The notes: generated from the letters alone by a model not told the origin. Positions 8,205 to 18,089 are shown, counted from the first letter of the stretch. The stretch is 58,263 bases of DNA from CAZOHG01 sp964579725 (GCA_964579725.1 CAZOHG010000018.1:1-58263); one strand, 5' to 3'. Numbers and translations are program-made.

Positions 8205-8507
8205 ATGGTAAGCAAGATTCAAATTTCGCCCCAAAATTTGCCCCTCGAAAAACCCGCTATCAAACCCAAACAGACGGAAAAGGGGGACGAAAATTTTAAT
8301 GCCACTTTGAAGGGTTTTATTGACGAGGTGAATCAGCTTCAGCAGCAGGCAGGGGAATCAATAGACAAACTGGCCGCCGGAGAGATCAACGACGTCCATG
8401 ACGTCATGGTGGCGGTGGAAAAAGCCTCAACCAGTTTTGAGCTGATGATGCAGATTCGGAACAAAATTTTGGAAGCTTACCGGGAAGTGATGAGAACGCA
8501 GGTTTAA
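8205..8507 (+). CDS. fliE: Flagellar hook-basal body protein FliE
   Basis: FliE is the adaptor joining the MS ring (FliF) and export gate to the proximal rod. The protein is 100 residues, normal length, with the conserved helical region FIDEVNQLQQQAGESIDKLAAGE and the C-terminal signature ELMMQIRNKILEAYREVMR. Start at 8205 uses an AAAGGA ribosome site that overlaps the end of the upstream gene. fliF follows after 17 bases. Confidence 0.94.
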   Translation: MVSKIQISPQNLPLEKPAIKPKQTEKGDENFNATLKGFIDEVNQLQQQAGESIDKLAAGEINDVHDVMVAVEKASTSFELMMQIRNKILEAYREVMRTQV

Positions 8508-8524
8508 CGGGGACGGGAGACGGT

Positions 8525-10060
8525 ATGCCGCAAATCAAAGCGCTGTTTGCACAATTAAAAGAAGTTTTTCTGAAGTTAGATAAATCCAAACGGATTGTAG
8601 TGGCTGGTACTGCCGGAGCGACGTTTTTGCTTTTGGTGGCCGTTGTTTTTTGGGCCAGCCGGAAGGATTTTGAAGTGCTCTACTCGCAAATGGATCCTCA
8701 GGAAGCAGGCGTGGTGGTGCAAAAGCTCAAAGCCGACAAGATTCCTTTTCGGTTGACCTCAGGAGGAACCACCATTTTGGTCCCGCGAAAAAAGGTGTAC
8801 GAAGTCAGACTTTCATTGGCCAGTCAGGGGCTGCCTGAACAGGGGGGGGTGGGCTACGAAATTTTCGACAAAAATAATATTGGCGCGACCGATTTTGTGC
8901 AGAAAATTAATTACCAGCGCGCACTTGAGGGCGAATTGGCGCGTACGATTTCATCCCTGAATGAAGTAAAACGTGCGCGCGTTCACCTCGTTTTGCCCGA
9001 TGAAAGCCTTTTTGTGGAAGACCAAAAACCGACCACCGCTTCGGTGACGCTTTTGCTTAAACCCGGTCGGCGTTTGAACGACGGGCAGGTGCGCGGGATC
9101 GCTAATTTGGTGTCGGCCAGCGTGGAAGGGTTAAAACCGCAAAATGTAACGATTGTGGATTCCAATGGGAATATTCTTTCACGAATTCTACAAAAAGACG
9201 ACACGGCCGGCCTAACGGCTACGCAAATTGCCCTTCAGAAAAATGTGGAAAAATACTACGCCGGAAAAGTTCAATCCCTTCTTGAAACCGTCGTAGGAAC
9301 TGGAAAAGCGACTGTCCGGGTCAGTGCTGATCTGGATTTTAACAAGGTGCAACAGACCGTGGAGAAATACAGCCCCGACACAACGGTCATTCGAAGTGTG
9401 GAGACCAATTACCAAATCACCCCTGGTGACACTCTCAAAGGCACGGGGGGCAAGGTGGAAAATCGCATTCAAAATTACGAAATCAACAAAACCATTCAAA
9501 ATATTATTCGGGGTGTGGGAACGATTCGACGCCTCAGCGTGGCGGTCATGGTAGACGGCAAATATATTTCCGCCAAGGGCAAGAACGGGCAGCCGGTTCA
9601 ACAATATGTACCGCGTTCTCCTCAGGAAATGACCAAACTCACTTCCGTCGTTAAAAGTGCCATTGGCTATGACGCCAAAAGAGGCGATGTGGTGAATGTG
9701 GTGAACATTGCCTTTGATCACAGCGCTTTTGAAAAGGAGCAAATGGCTTTGGTAGCGGCGGAAAAACGTGCACGTGTGGCGCGAATGATTCGAAGTGGAT
9801 TGTACGGATTGGCGGGTGTTGTAGCCTTGTTTGCCCTTTGGAAGATTTTGCGCAGTTTTCGAACGGAAATTCAGCCGTTGGACGAGGAAGAAATTCCTTT
9901 CGGAAATGAGGACATTGCCCAGGAAATTCCGACTGAAATCCAGCGTAAGATTCAGATTCAACAAAAAGTGGCCAATTTATCGACGGAAAACCCCGAGGAG
10001 GCAGCGAAATTGCTGAAAGCATGGATTGTGGAAGAGGTCACCGAAGATGCTGAAACTTAA
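8525..10060 (+). CDS. fliF: Flagellar MS-ring protein FliF
   Basis: FliF forms the MS ring in the inner membrane around the export gate. It has 511 residues, near the usual 520-570. The first membrane segment is around residues 24-45 and the second around 425-442. Between them lie the ring-building YscJ/FliF domains (DFEVLYSQMDPQEAG ... GVGYEIFDKNNIG). The C-terminal cytoplasmic tail (EEAAKLLKAWIVEE) matches the FliG-binding helix. It overlaps the start of fliG by 14 bases, indicating coupled translation of these two partner proteins. Confidence 0.96.
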   Translation: MPQIKALFAQLKEVFLKLDKSKRIVVAGTAGATFLLLVAVVFWASRKDFEVLYSQMDPQEAGVVVQKLKADKIPFRLTSGGTTILVPRKKVYEVRLSLASQGLPEQGGVGYEIFDKNNIGATDFVQKINYQRALEGELARTISSLNEVKRARVHLVLPDESLFVEDQKPTTASVTLLLKPGRRLNDGQVRGIANLVSASVEGLKPQNVTIVDSNGNILSRILQKDDTAGLTATQIALQKNVEKYYAGKVQSLLETVVGTGKATVRVSADLDFNKVQQTVEKYSPDTTVIRSVETNYQITPGDTLKGTGGKVENRIQNYEINKTIQNIIRGVGTIRRLSVAVMVDGKYISAKGKNGQPVQQYVPRSPQEMTKLTSVVKSAIGYDAKRGDVVNVVNIAFDHSAFEKEQMALVAAEKRARVARMIRSGLYGLAGVVALFALWKILRSFRTEIQPLDEEEIPFGNEDIAQEIPTEIQRKIQIQQKVANLSTENPEEAAKLLKAWIVEEVTEDAET

Positions 10061-11072
10061 ATACGAGGCCCTGACCGGCCGTCAAAAGGCTGCCATTTTA
10101 CTGGTGGCCATTGGTGTGGACGCCGCCACGAAAATATTTAGAAATCTGCGTCGGGAGGATGTGGAACTGCTGACCCAGGAAATCACGAATCTAAAAAATG
10201 TGCCGTCAGAGGTGATTTACCGGGTGGTAGAAGAGTTTTACCAGATGTTGTTGTCGCAAAATTTCGTTTCGGACGCCGGAGAAGACTACGCTCGGGAAGT
10301 TTTGGAAAAGGCGTTGGGGCCCGAATCGGCTTTTGAAATGCTTCGCAACATGAAAAATATTAAAACCATTGAACAGACGGGATTCAATCGCCTGTCGGAG
10401 GTGCCTCGAGACCGTCTGGCCAATTTTCTTCTCAAAGAACACCCCCAAACCGTGGCGGTGGTTTTGGCTCATCTGGAGCCGACGAAGGCGTCCAAAATTT
10501 ACGACGAATTTCCCCAGCAATTTCAGGTGGAAGTCGCGTACCGTCTGGCGCGTCTGGATCAGATCTCACCCCAAATTATTAAGGAAATAGAAGATTTTAT
10601 TGATCTGAATTTCAAAACGGAGGTGACGAAAGAAATCGGTGAGATTGACGGCGAAAAGGTTGTGGCCGACATTCTAAATCAGGCCGGGAAAGTCACTGAA
10701 AAAACGGTGTTGGAGGGACTGGTTCGAATTGACCCCGAATTGGCCACGCAAATCAAAAACCTGATGTTTACGTTTGATGATCTGGTTCTTGTGGATAACC
10801 GCTCAATGCAGAAGATTTTGAAAGAGGTGGATTCGAAAGAATTGAGCCTGGCCTTGAAGGGCGCCTCGGAAGAGGTCAAGGAAAAGATTTTTGGCAATAT
10901 GTCGGAACGGGCGGCCAATATGCTACGCGAAGAATTGGAATTTATGGGCCCGGTGCGCGTCAAGGAGGTGGAAGAAGCGCAGCAGCGGATTTTGAGTATC
11001 GTCGCCAATTTGGAAGAAAGCGGCGAGATCGTTATTCACCGCGAGGGAGGCGAAGAGGATGTCATTGTTTAG
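10047..11072 (+). CDS. fliG: Flagellar motor switch protein FliG
   Basis: FliG is the rotor protein that touches the stator and binds FliF and FliM. I choose the ATG at 10047 (MLKLKYEALTGRQKAAI), preceded by a GAAGAGGT ribosome site, rather than an upstream ATG at 10026; this gives 341 residues. Visible parts are the N-domain (ILLVAIGVDAATKIF), the middle domain with EHPQTVAVVLAHLEPTKA (EHPQ motif), and the C-terminal torque domain with a charged helix (VKEKIFGNMSERAANMLREE). The gene overlaps fliF and fliH by 14 bases each. Confidence 0.96.
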   Translation: MLKLKYEALTGRQKAAILLVAIGVDAATKIFRNLRREDVELLTQEITNLKNVPSEVIYRVVEEFYQMLLSQNFVSDAGEDYAREVLEKALGPESAFEMLRNMKNIKTIEQTGFNRLSEVPRDRLANFLLKEHPQTVAVVLAHLEPTKASKIYDEFPQQFQVEVAYRLARLDQISPQIIKEIEDFIDLNFKTEVTKEIGEIDGEKVVADILNQAGKVTEKTVLEGLVRIDPELATQIKNLMFTFDDLVLVDNRSMQKILKEVDSKELSLALKGASEEVKEKIFGNMSERAANMLREELEFMGPVRVKEVEEAQQRILSIVANLEESGEIVIHREGGEEDVIV

Positions 11073-11811
11073 TTCCGGCGGACACGTTTTAAAAAATGCA
11101 AAGGTGGGTACCGATCGCCCTCCTTTTGAGCGATTCGACCTCGCAGAGGATTTGCTGAACCCGTTTGTCCCCGAGGAAGACACCCAAACAGCGGAGCAGG
11201 AAACGGCACAAAAAGGGAGTGCCCATTCTCCTGAGTCAGAAACAGCGGACGCCTTTCAAACAGCCGCCATTAACATGGACGCTTTTGTTTCCAAAGAAGA
11301 GGCAAATCGCCGCGAAAAAGAGGCCTACCAAAAGGGATTTTACCAGGGGCGTGAAGAAGGCATTCGGCTGGGACAGGAGGAAATCAAACCGTACGTAACT
11401 ATTATTGAAGCAATCCAGGCCGAATGGGCCGAGCGGAAGGAAAAATTCTTTGAAGAAAATGAATTGGTCGTGGTTCGCCTGGCGTTTGAAATCGCGAAAA
11501 AAGTGATTCATCAGGAGGTCTCCGCCAATCCGGATTTGGTATTGTACGTGGTGCGGGAGGCGTTAAAAAAGGCGTCGAACAGCCAGAATTTGGTGATTAA
11601 ACTAAACCCGCAAGACGTGGCGGTGTTAGAACGCGGCAAAGACGACCGTCTGCCGGAGCTGAAGAAATTCGACCGGCTGGAGATCGTCCCCGATGAAAGT
11701 ATTGAGCGGGGCGGCTGTATTTTGGACACGGATTCCGGCCTTTTGGACGCGCGTCTGGAGGTTCAATTGAAGAAAATTGAGGAAGCCCTGTTGGAGGATT
11801 CCCGTGAGTAG
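11059..11811 (+). CDS. fliH: Flagellar assembly protein FliH
   Basis: FliH is the stator-like regulator of the export ATPase FliI. It has 250 residues: a disordered acidic N-terminal region (about 1-85), a glycine-containing helical segment (KGFYQGREEGIRLGQEE), and a C-terminal domain with EIAKKVIHQEVSANPDLVLYV and RGGCILDTDSGLLDARLEVQ, both typical for FliH/YscL. A GAGGGAGG ribosome site (11043-11050) precedes the ATG. It overlaps fliG by 14 bases and fliI by 8. Confidence 0.92.
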   Translation: MSLFSSGGHVLKNAKVGTDRPPFERFDLAEDLLNPFVPEEDTQTAEQETAQKGSAHSPESETADAFQTAAINMDAFVSKEEANRREKEAYQKGFYQGREEGIRLGQEEIKPYVTIIEAIQAEWAERKEKFFEENELVVVRLAFEIAKKVIHQEVSANPDLVLYVVREALKKASNSQNLVIKLNPQDVAVLERGKDDRLPELKKFDRLEIVPDESIERGGCILDTDSGLLDARLEVQLKKIEEALLEDSRE

Positions 11812-13126
11812 AATAGCCCGAAAGGATGTGTTTACCCACTACACGCGCCGTTTGCGGCAAATTGACCCGATTGTCCAGATTGGGCGAATTTACCAGATTG
11901 TGGGGATGATCATGGAATCGGTGGGGCCGCAGGTGTCTTTGGGTGATTTGTGCCGCATTCGGCCGCAAAACGGGCAGACAGAAGGGCGAGCCGAAGTGGT
12001 CGGCTTTCGGGAAAATAAAATTCTCCTCATGCCGCTTAATGACATGTCCGGGTACAGCCCGGGTTCGGAGGTCATTGCGACTCACGAAGACCTCAGCATT
12101 GAAACGGGGGAAGATTTGTTGGGGCGCGTCCTCAACGGATTGGGAGAACCCATCGACGGAAAGGGGCCGCTGAAAGGGACGGAAAGACGTTCCATTTACC
12201 AGATGCCGCCGAACCCTCTGCAACGCATTCCGATCCGCACACCGATTGCCACAGGGGTGAAAGCCATTGACGGGCTGATTACCCTGGGTCAGGGCCAGCG
12301 CTTGGGAATATTTGCCGGGAGCGGAGTGGGGAAAAGCGTTCTATTGGGAATGATTGCCAAGAACACCTCGGCAGATGTCAACGTTATTGCCCTCATTGGT
12401 GAGCGGGGGCGAGAGGTTCGGGAATTTATCGAACGCGACCTGGGGGACGAAGGACTTCGTCGGTCGGTGGTGGTGGCGGCCACATCCGACACGTCGCCGC
12501 TTGTTCGCATCAAAGGGGCTTTTACCGCAACGACCATTGCCGAATTTTTCCGGGACCAGGGATTCAATGTACTGCTCATGATGGATTCGGTTACGCGCGT
12601 GGCTATGGCACAACGGGAAATCGGGTTGGCCGTTGGAGAACCGCCCGCTACCAAGGGCTACACGCCGTCCACTTTTACGCTGCTTCCTCGCCTTTTGGAA
12701 CGGGCTGGGAATTTCCCTCAGGGAAGTATTACGGGGCTGTACACGGTTTTGGTGGAAGGGGACGATTTGAATGACCCTATTGCGGATTCGGCACGTTCTA
12801 TTTTGGACGGGCACGTGGTTCTTTCGCGGGAGCTGGCTAACCGCGGTCACTACCCGGCAATCGATCCGTTACAAAGCGTCAGCCGTGTGATGTCGGACGT
12901 GGCGGAACGAAATCATCTTATGAAAGCGCGGGAGTTCTTACAACTGCTGTCGGTGTACCGGGAAGCGGAAGACCTCATTAACATCGGCGCCTACGTAAAA
13001 GGCACCAATCCAAAAATCGATCAGGCCATTGAGAAAATTGACGCCTTGAATGCTTTTTTGCGTCAGGAAGTAGACGAAAGAACGGATTTTCAAGAAATTG
13101 TTTCGCAATTAACCCAACTTTTTTAG
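11804..13126 (+). CDS. fliI: Flagellum-specific export ATPase FliI
   Basis: FliI is the hexameric ATPase energising flagellar type III export. I choose the GTG at 11804, which has a GGAGG ribosome site at about 11794-11798 and overlaps the fliH stop by 8 bases, giving 440 residues. The alternative ATG at 11777 adds nine residues unlike the family. Walker A is GIFAGSGVGKS; the Walker B strand is FNVLLMMDSVTRVAMAQREIG; GERGREVREFIE is the F1/FliI signature, and PSTFTLLPRLLERAG is family-specific. All catalytic motifs are intact. Confidence 0.95.
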   Translation: MSRIARKDVFTHYTRRLRQIDPIVQIGRIYQIVGMIMESVGPQVSLGDLCRIRPQNGQTEGRAEVVGFRENKILLMPLNDMSGYSPGSEVIATHEDLSIETGEDLLGRVLNGLGEPIDGKGPLKGTERRSIYQMPPNPLQRIPIRTPIATGVKAIDGLITLGQGQRLGIFAGSGVGKSVLLGMIAKNTSADVNVIALIGERGREVREFIERDLGDEGLRRSVVVAATSDTSPLVRIKGAFTATTIAEFFRDQGFNVLLMMDSVTRVAMAQREIGLAVGEPPATKGYTPSTFTLLPRLLERAGNFPQGSITGLYTVLVEGDDLNDPIADSARSILDGHVVLSRELANRGHYPAIDPLQSVSRVMSDVAERNHLMKAREFLQLLSVYREAEDLINIGAYVKGTNPKIDQAIEKIDALNAFLRQEVDERTDFQEIVSQLTQLF

Positions 13127-13144
13127 GCGGGAGTGACTGCCGGT

Positions 13145-13591
13145 ATGAAAAAATTCACGTTCCGCCTGAGAAAATTGGAGGACAGCAAACGGTATTTGGA
13201 AAAGCAAAAGGCCCTGCAATTGGCTGAAAAGATTCGTCTTTTGGAATTTGAGAAGCAAAAACTAACGGCCCTAATCGAACAAAAAGAGGCATTGCAAAGG
13301 GAAATGAAATCTCGTTCGGCCTTTAAGGCTTTGGAAATGATTCATTTCTGGCAGTTTTTGGGAAAATTGCGGCGTACCATTGCCGAGCAGAAAAAACAGC
13401 TTGGGGAAGTAGAAAAGGCAGTGGAAGTGGTTCGAGAAGAATTGATGAAAATTTCACAGGAAAAAAAGGTTTTGGAAAAATTGCACGAAAAGAATTACCA
13501 GGCCTACCTCAAGGAGTCCAATCGGGAGGATCAGAAATTTGTGGATGAAATTGCCACACAAAGCGGGACACGGGAAAAATGGAAAATCTAA
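13145..13591 (+). CDS. fliJ: Flagellar export chaperone FliJ
   Basis: FliJ is the coiled-coil central stalk of the FliI ATPase ring and couples it to FlhA. The protein is 148 residues from the ATG at 13145 (MKKFTFRLRKLEDSKRYLE), which fits the family start. A GTG at 13133 would add four residues but lies directly on the GGCGGGAG ribosome site. Nearly the whole protein is charged coiled coil. Sequence conservation in this family is low, so the call rests on the start motif, size, helicity and the position after fliI. Confidence 0.88.
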   Translation: MKKFTFRLRKLEDSKRYLEKQKALQLAEKIRLLEFEKQKLTALIEQKEALQREMKSRSAFKALEMIHFWQFLGKLRRTIAEQKKQLGEVEKAVEVVREELMKISQEKKVLEKLHEKNYQAYLKESNREDQKFVDEIATQSGTREKWKI

Positions 13592-14190
13592 AATCTTTGC
13601 GGACAGACGAAACAGGGGTTGTAAAAGGAATGGCCGTTAAGCTGTTCGGACTCATTCTTTCCTTCTTGACGGTTTTAGTTGGTACGTACATTGGACTGTA
13701 CGGGCCGGAACTGCCCATTGAAGTACGCTGGAAATCGGATGTGGTGACCGGTGAACGCCTTCGTTTTCAGGATGTTCTCCTGGAGCGGAACGCGCTCAAG
13801 GATTCCGTAGAAAATTTGCGGTTGGAAATTGCCCGTCAGGAAACAACTCTGGCATCCTACAAAAATCAAATTGCGACCATTCAACGAACGGTGGCGCAAT
13901 TAAGCGGGAAAAAAGCCCGCCTCCAGACCAAAGTGACGTATTTGCAGTCCAAAACGGACAGTTTGCACCGCGCCCTTACCAAGGAACAGGTGGAACGCAT
14001 TCAGCGTCTGGCCAAAATGTTGAAAACAATGAGTGCCAAAAAAGTTACTCAATATTTGTTGAGTTTGGACAACAAAACCATTTTGACTCTGCTACAGATT
14101 AGTCCCGAAAAGCAGGCAGCAACAATTTTAAGCGCGCTGGAACCGTCGCGTGCAGCGGCACTGACCCGAAAATACGTCTCAATAAACTGA
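13579..14190 (+). CDS. MotE-like protein (membrane anchor, coiled coil, MgtE_N-like domain)
   Basis: This 203-residue protein has one N-terminal membrane segment (about residues 20-42, VKLFGLILSFLTVLVGTYIGLY), a long coiled coil (about 70-145) and a C-terminal domain related to the MgtE N-terminal/FliG-like helical repeat (MLKTMSAKKVTQYLLSLDNKTILTLLQ). This is the architecture of MotE-type proteins encoded between fliJ and fliK in many bacteria. MotE is described as a periplasmic chaperone for the stator protein MotC in alphaproteobacteria; whether this homologue acts on MotB is inference. It overlaps fliJ by 13 bases and precedes fliK by 13. Confidence 0.82.
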   Translation: MENLKSLRTDETGVVKGMAVKLFGLILSFLTVLVGTYIGLYGPELPIEVRWKSDVVTGERLRFQDVLLERNALKDSVENLRLEIARQETTLASYKNQIATIQRTVAQLSGKKARLQTKVTYLQSKTDSLHRALTKEQVERIQRLAKMLKTMSAKKVTQYLLSLDNKTILTLLQISPEKQAATILSALEPSRAAALTRKYVSIN

Positions 14191-14203
14191 TTGGAGCCCA
14201 AAC

Positions 14204-17200
14204 ATGACTGGCCTTTCATTATTCAATTTGTTTGGTTTGAACGGACAGGGGAAAGCCGGAACAAAAGACGCTCTTTTCCAGGTGGATTCCGGTGCCAAAG
14301 GGAATTCTCTTTTTAACCGCATTTTCGGAATGGTTTTGGGAGGCGTCCCGGGGTTTTTGAAAAAACACCCGATTCCCACCAGCCAGCCGTCTGGAATGAT
14401 TTTACCAGGCCAAATTTTCGGGGAAAATGGGGAGGCCTTTTCTACCGATCTAAGCAAACTTCTCACACAGGCGGCCTACCCCAATCTCAAAGCGGTACAG
14501 GGACAAGGTAAAACCGAATCCCAAACCGGTTCGGGGGACCAAACCGTTGTGGTACTGCCTTCGGGACAGGCGGTGAGCGCACAGGAGCTGGCCAGGGCTT
14601 TGTCTGCGGAAAACGAAGAGCCGAAACTTCTAACCGTGAAAAATACAAACGGAGAAAACAGAAGTGAGAAATCGGGCCAGACCATTGTTTTTTTAGCTGT
14701 CCCTGTTGTGGCGCAGGAAAATGCGCAGGCAACCGATTCCAAAAAACAAGATGCACTCCCAACGAACAAACAGGCCTTACCCGAGCAGACCGGCTCTCAA
14801 ATGTCTACGGACCATTTGCTTCCAACAGAAACGCCCGCTGAAACGAAGCAAGAAGTTTTGGTTCAAACAACCGATTCTCATTTAACAGGAAATCTTCCAA
14901 TCGAAGGACAGGCTGCGGCGCCGGAACAACCGGAATACGCCGAAAACACAGCGACTGACAATCTCAATGAAGCAAAACAGCCGACAGGAAAACAGGTCAA
15001 ATCCGCAGAACCCCGGGTAGCCACCTTACTAACGACCACTTCAACGGGAGAGAAGCAAATTTTAACCGTTGTGGAGTCAGCAAAGGCGTCAAAGGGGACA
15101 GCGCCAATTCCTGCACCCGCAGCAAAAATGGACGGGAACGGCACCAAACAGGCAGGGGAAGCCCTCTCCAGCGCCACGATTTTGTCCGAACAGTCGCAGC
15201 CGACAGACCAGGAATTTTTGCTCATTCCTCTGAAAATGGCTAACAAAGCGGCGTCGCAAAGGGAAGCTTTTGGTCAGGTTCTGGAAGAAATGCCGGCCAA
15301 AACTCCAGCCACGACAGCCGCGCCCGGGCAAGGTGCCTTTTTCCGCCTGGCCGCTTCGGGGGACAATCTTCCGGCGGTTCTGGTCCGCGTCAATCGCATG
15401 TACATTGAAAAATCTGCCAATTCGCTTCAGCAAACGAACCGCGGCACGGGACAAAATGCCCCGATAGCTGTTCAAGAGGTCGTTTTACAAAATGGCGACA
15501 CCTCTACGGAGCAGCTTAAATCTCTTGTGACAATGGCAGACCAATTGCGAAACCAAACGGTGGCACTAAAAGAAATGCAGGTGTCACCAACCGACCAAAC
15601 GCAGAGCACAGAAACACAACCAACGACAGAACCGACCGCTGCTGCGGCGCAAAAACCCTCCGATGTTCACAGAATTCCGATAGCCCAGGCCGAGAAAGGA
15701 AGCACAGACGCGCCACTTTCCGCAGAAACTTCGAGAGCGGCTGATAAAATGGCCTCGCCTGAAGGCGAACTCCAAAACGCTCAAAGAATAAAAGGAACCG
15801 ATTTCTCGCAGTCCCAAAATCGGGCTGGTTCTGCAGTTGGAAAGGCGGTATTGACAGCCGCAGGGGCAATTCCGCAGTCGGAACAGGCTCCAAAAATCCC
15901 GAGAGACAAGGAAACAGCGGCGGCGCTCAGTGAGAAAAAAAGCAAAAATGAAGGATTACCCAAACAGCCCATTCTGGAAAAAGAGGAATTTTCAGGAGAA
16001 AAACAGGCCGTGTCAGTTCCGCGCGAAGAAGAAATGAAAGGCAGAAAAATCACTTCCCGCAAAGAGACCTTGTTTTCAGCCCAACCTTCCGAGGGAAAAG
16101 GGAAAAGAAAACCCCGGGTGGAAAGATCAGCCAAGGCTTTTGTGTCCACCGAGAGAGAGCAGTCTTTGGGCGAACCGGAAATGGTTTCATCCCGCGGAAG
16201 GTCAACGGTGAAAAATGGCGGCCAATTTCGAACGGGAGCAAAGGCGGACACAATTTTCGCGCCATTGGAGAAAAAACAGAACATGCAACCGAAAAGAGAA
16301 ACCCCGATTCAAAAGCCGAACCAAAATCAGGGGGCTGATTTCAGACAAGTCCCGACGTTTACCGCCGATCCGACGCCGAATCGCACCGTAGCCCAGACTC
16401 TTTCAGAAAACCGAATCGAGCCCTTAAAAGAACAATCGAAAAAACGAGGAAAGGCGGCTAAAACCCACTCGAACGGATCGCTGGCGGGTGACGTCCAAAA
16501 AGTTGCACCGGAAACAGACCCCTCATTTGAGAAAGAATTGAGCGGGCCGCAGTCAAAGGTCAGTTTAACCGGGCTTGTGCCTGAGGCGGAAGACGAACAG
16601 CTTTCCCCGAAAGCGTCTCCTGAACAGGTAGCCACCAAAATCTCGACGGAGGCTACGTCGGGCAAAGCGTCGGCAAAAGTGAACAAAACCAAAGCCAAAG
16701 AAGAGACTGCCCTGTCCACTACTTCACAAAAATCGGATTCTCCTGAACACCTAACACAACAAAGGAGAGACGATTTCCCCGACCGCACCAAATTGGGAAA
16801 AACAAGTACCGAAAATGCGGTACGGCCACACCGTCAGGACGATTTCCCGCAATTGACACGGGCGACTTTTGACAAATTGGTTAAAAATACGCGTCTTTTG
16901 GTGCAAAATCAGGGGGGACAGCTTCACATTCAGCTCAAGCCGGACGTTTTGGGGGGAGCGCGTTTGTTGGTTGAGACGCTTCAAAATCAAATCTCGGTGA
17001 AAATTTTGGTGGACAAACCGGAAACACGGCACATTTTGGAGCAGCACGTCCAGGCGCTGCATGCGGCTGTGGCTCAACAAGCCGGACGTGTGCAGGAAGT
17101 GCAGATTAGCATTCACGTGCAGTCGAATGCTACGCAGCAAAATCTGGCCCAAAATCAGGGGCAGGGTCAGCGTTCAGGTACCTCGCAGCAAAATAAACAA

Positions 17201-17302
17201 AACGGGAATTTTGGCTCTCATTACGGGCGTCAATCTCAAACACGGGAGGAAGAACCCGAAATGAGAAAATTTGGCTACAATTCCATGGAGATGGTGGCGT
17301 AG
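14204..17302 (+). CDS. fliK: Very long flagellar hook-length control protein FliK
   Basis: FliK is the exported ruler that measures the hook and switches export specificity through FlhB. Here it has 1032 residues, about twice the usual size. The N-terminal 100 residues are followed by roughly 780 residues of low-complexity sequence rich in Q, T, E, K, A and P, likely unfolded during export. The switch domain is at about 897-979 (GGQLHIQLKPDVLGGARL ... HILEQHVQALHAAVA), followed by a glutamine-rich tail. There is no stop or frameshift over 3.1 kb, so the length is real. It lies between motE and flgD, the standard place. A longer ruler would predict a longer hook. Confidence 0.9.
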   Translation: MTGLSLFNLFGLNGQGKAGTKDALFQVDSGAKGNSLFNRIFGMVLGGVPGFLKKHPIPTSQPSGMILPGQIFGENGEAFSTDLSKLLTQAAYPNLKAVQGQGKTESQTGSGDQTVVVLPSGQAVSAQELARALSAENEEPKLLTVKNTNGENRSEKSGQTIVFLAVPVVAQENAQATDSKKQDALPTNKQALPEQTGSQMSTDHLLPTETPAETKQEVLVQTTDSHLTGNLPIEGQAAAPEQPEYAENTATDNLNEAKQPTGKQVKSAEPRVATLLTTTSTGEKQILTVVESAKASKGTAPIPAPAAKMDGNGTKQAGEALSSATILSEQSQPTDQEFLLIPLKMANKAASQREAFGQVLEEMPAKTPATTAAPGQGAFFRLAASGDNLPAVLVRVNRMYIEKSANSLQQTNRGTGQNAPIAVQEVVLQNGDTSTEQLKSLVTMADQLRNQTVALKEMQVSPTDQTQSTETQPTTEPTAAAAQKPSDVHRIPIAQAEKGSTDAPLSAETSRAADKMASPEGELQNAQRIKGTDFSQSQNRAGSAVGKAVLTAAGAIPQSEQAPKIPRDKETAAALSEKKSKNEGLPKQPILEKEEFSGEKQAVSVPREEEMKGRKITSRKETLFSAQPSEGKGKRKPRVERSAKAFVSTEREQSLGEPEMVSSRGRSTVKNGGQFRTGAKADTIFAPLEKKQNMQPKRETPIQKPNQNQGADFRQVPTFTADPTPNRTVAQTLSENRIEPLKEQSKKRGKAAKTHSNGSLAGDVQKVAPETDPSFEKELSGPQSKVSLTGLVPEAEDEQLSPKASPEQVATKISTEATSGKASAKVNKTKAKEETALSTTSQKSDSPEHLTQQRRDDFPDRTKLGKTSTENAVRPHRQDDFPQLTRATFDKLVKNTRLLVQNQGGQLHIQLKPDVLGGARLLVETLQNQISVKILVDKPETRHILEQHVQALHAAVAQQAGRVQEVQISIHVQSNATQQNLAQNQGQGQRSGTSQQNKQNGNFGSHYGRQSQTREEEPEMRKFGYNSMEMVA

Positions 17303-17348
17303 TGTTACAGGAAAGGAATGTGAAAAGTGACCGAAAGGAGGTGAGAAA

Positions 17349-18089
17349 ATGAGTACGGTCAATTCTGTCAGTGCAGGAACTCCGGTCAACACGCTAAAGT
17401 CGACCGCCTCAAAAAACAATCCGGCAGGGGATTTGTCCGACATCATGAAACTCAACGGCAGCATGTTGGGAAAAGACGATTTCCTGAAGCTTCTCATTAC
17501 GCAGATTAAGTACCAGGACCCAATGGATCCTCCGAAAAATCAGGAGTTCATTGCGCAATTGGCTCAATTCAGTTCGCTGGAAGGCATCCAAAATCTGAAT
17601 GACAAATTTGAAAAATCCATGAAATCCAATATGTTGTTGGCACAATCCATCAGTAATTCAATGGCCACAACATTAATTGGTAAGGGCGTGAAAATTAGTA
17701 CCAACACCTTTGTGTTGAAAGACGGGTCCGGTATGAAGGTGCATTTCACACTGCCCGGTACAGCCGAGCACGTGACCGTCAATATTTACGACAAGGACGG
17801 GACCTTGGTTTCCAGCAAGGAATTGGGCGCCATGGGTGCCGGTGACCACGAATTTGTCTGGAATGGCGAGGACAATGACGGCAATTTAGCCTCGCCGGGA
17901 AAATATCGAGTGGAAATCAAAACGATCGCTCCTGACAAAAAGGAGGGAACCGGTTCCTCCTATTTGTTGGGAACAGTGGATTCAGTCAAATACTCCGACG
18001 GCGGAGCGTATTTGCTGGTGGACGGTGAGTCCTACGGAATTGGAAATGTGTTGGAAGTTCTAAATTCGGGAGAGAACAATGGCGGCTAA
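17349..18089 (+). CDS. flgD: Flagellar hook assembly protein FlgD
   Basis: FlgD is the temporary hook cap that directs FlgE assembly. It has 246 residues. The N-terminal signature is LGKDDFLKLLITQIKYQDP and EFIAQLAQFSSLEGI; the C-terminal half has the FlgD Tudor/Ig-like domains (VNIYDKDGTLV ... VWNGEDNDGNLASPGKYRVE). A strong ribosome site, AAGGAGGTG, is seven bases before the ATG, consistent with high expression. It overlaps the next gene by 11 bases. Confidence 0.95.
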   Translation: MSTVNSVSAGTPVNTLKSTASKNNPAGDLSDIMKLNGSMLGKDDFLKLLITQIKYQDPMDPPKNQEFIAQLAQFSSLEGIQNLNDKFEKSMKSNMLLAQSISNSMATTLIGKGVKISTNTFVLKDGSGMKVHFTLPGTAEHVTVNIYDKDGTLVSSKELGAMGAGDHEFVWNGEDNDGNLASPGKYRVEIKTIAPDKKEGTGSSYLLGTVDSVKYSDGGAYLLVDGESYGIGNVLEVLNSGENNGG

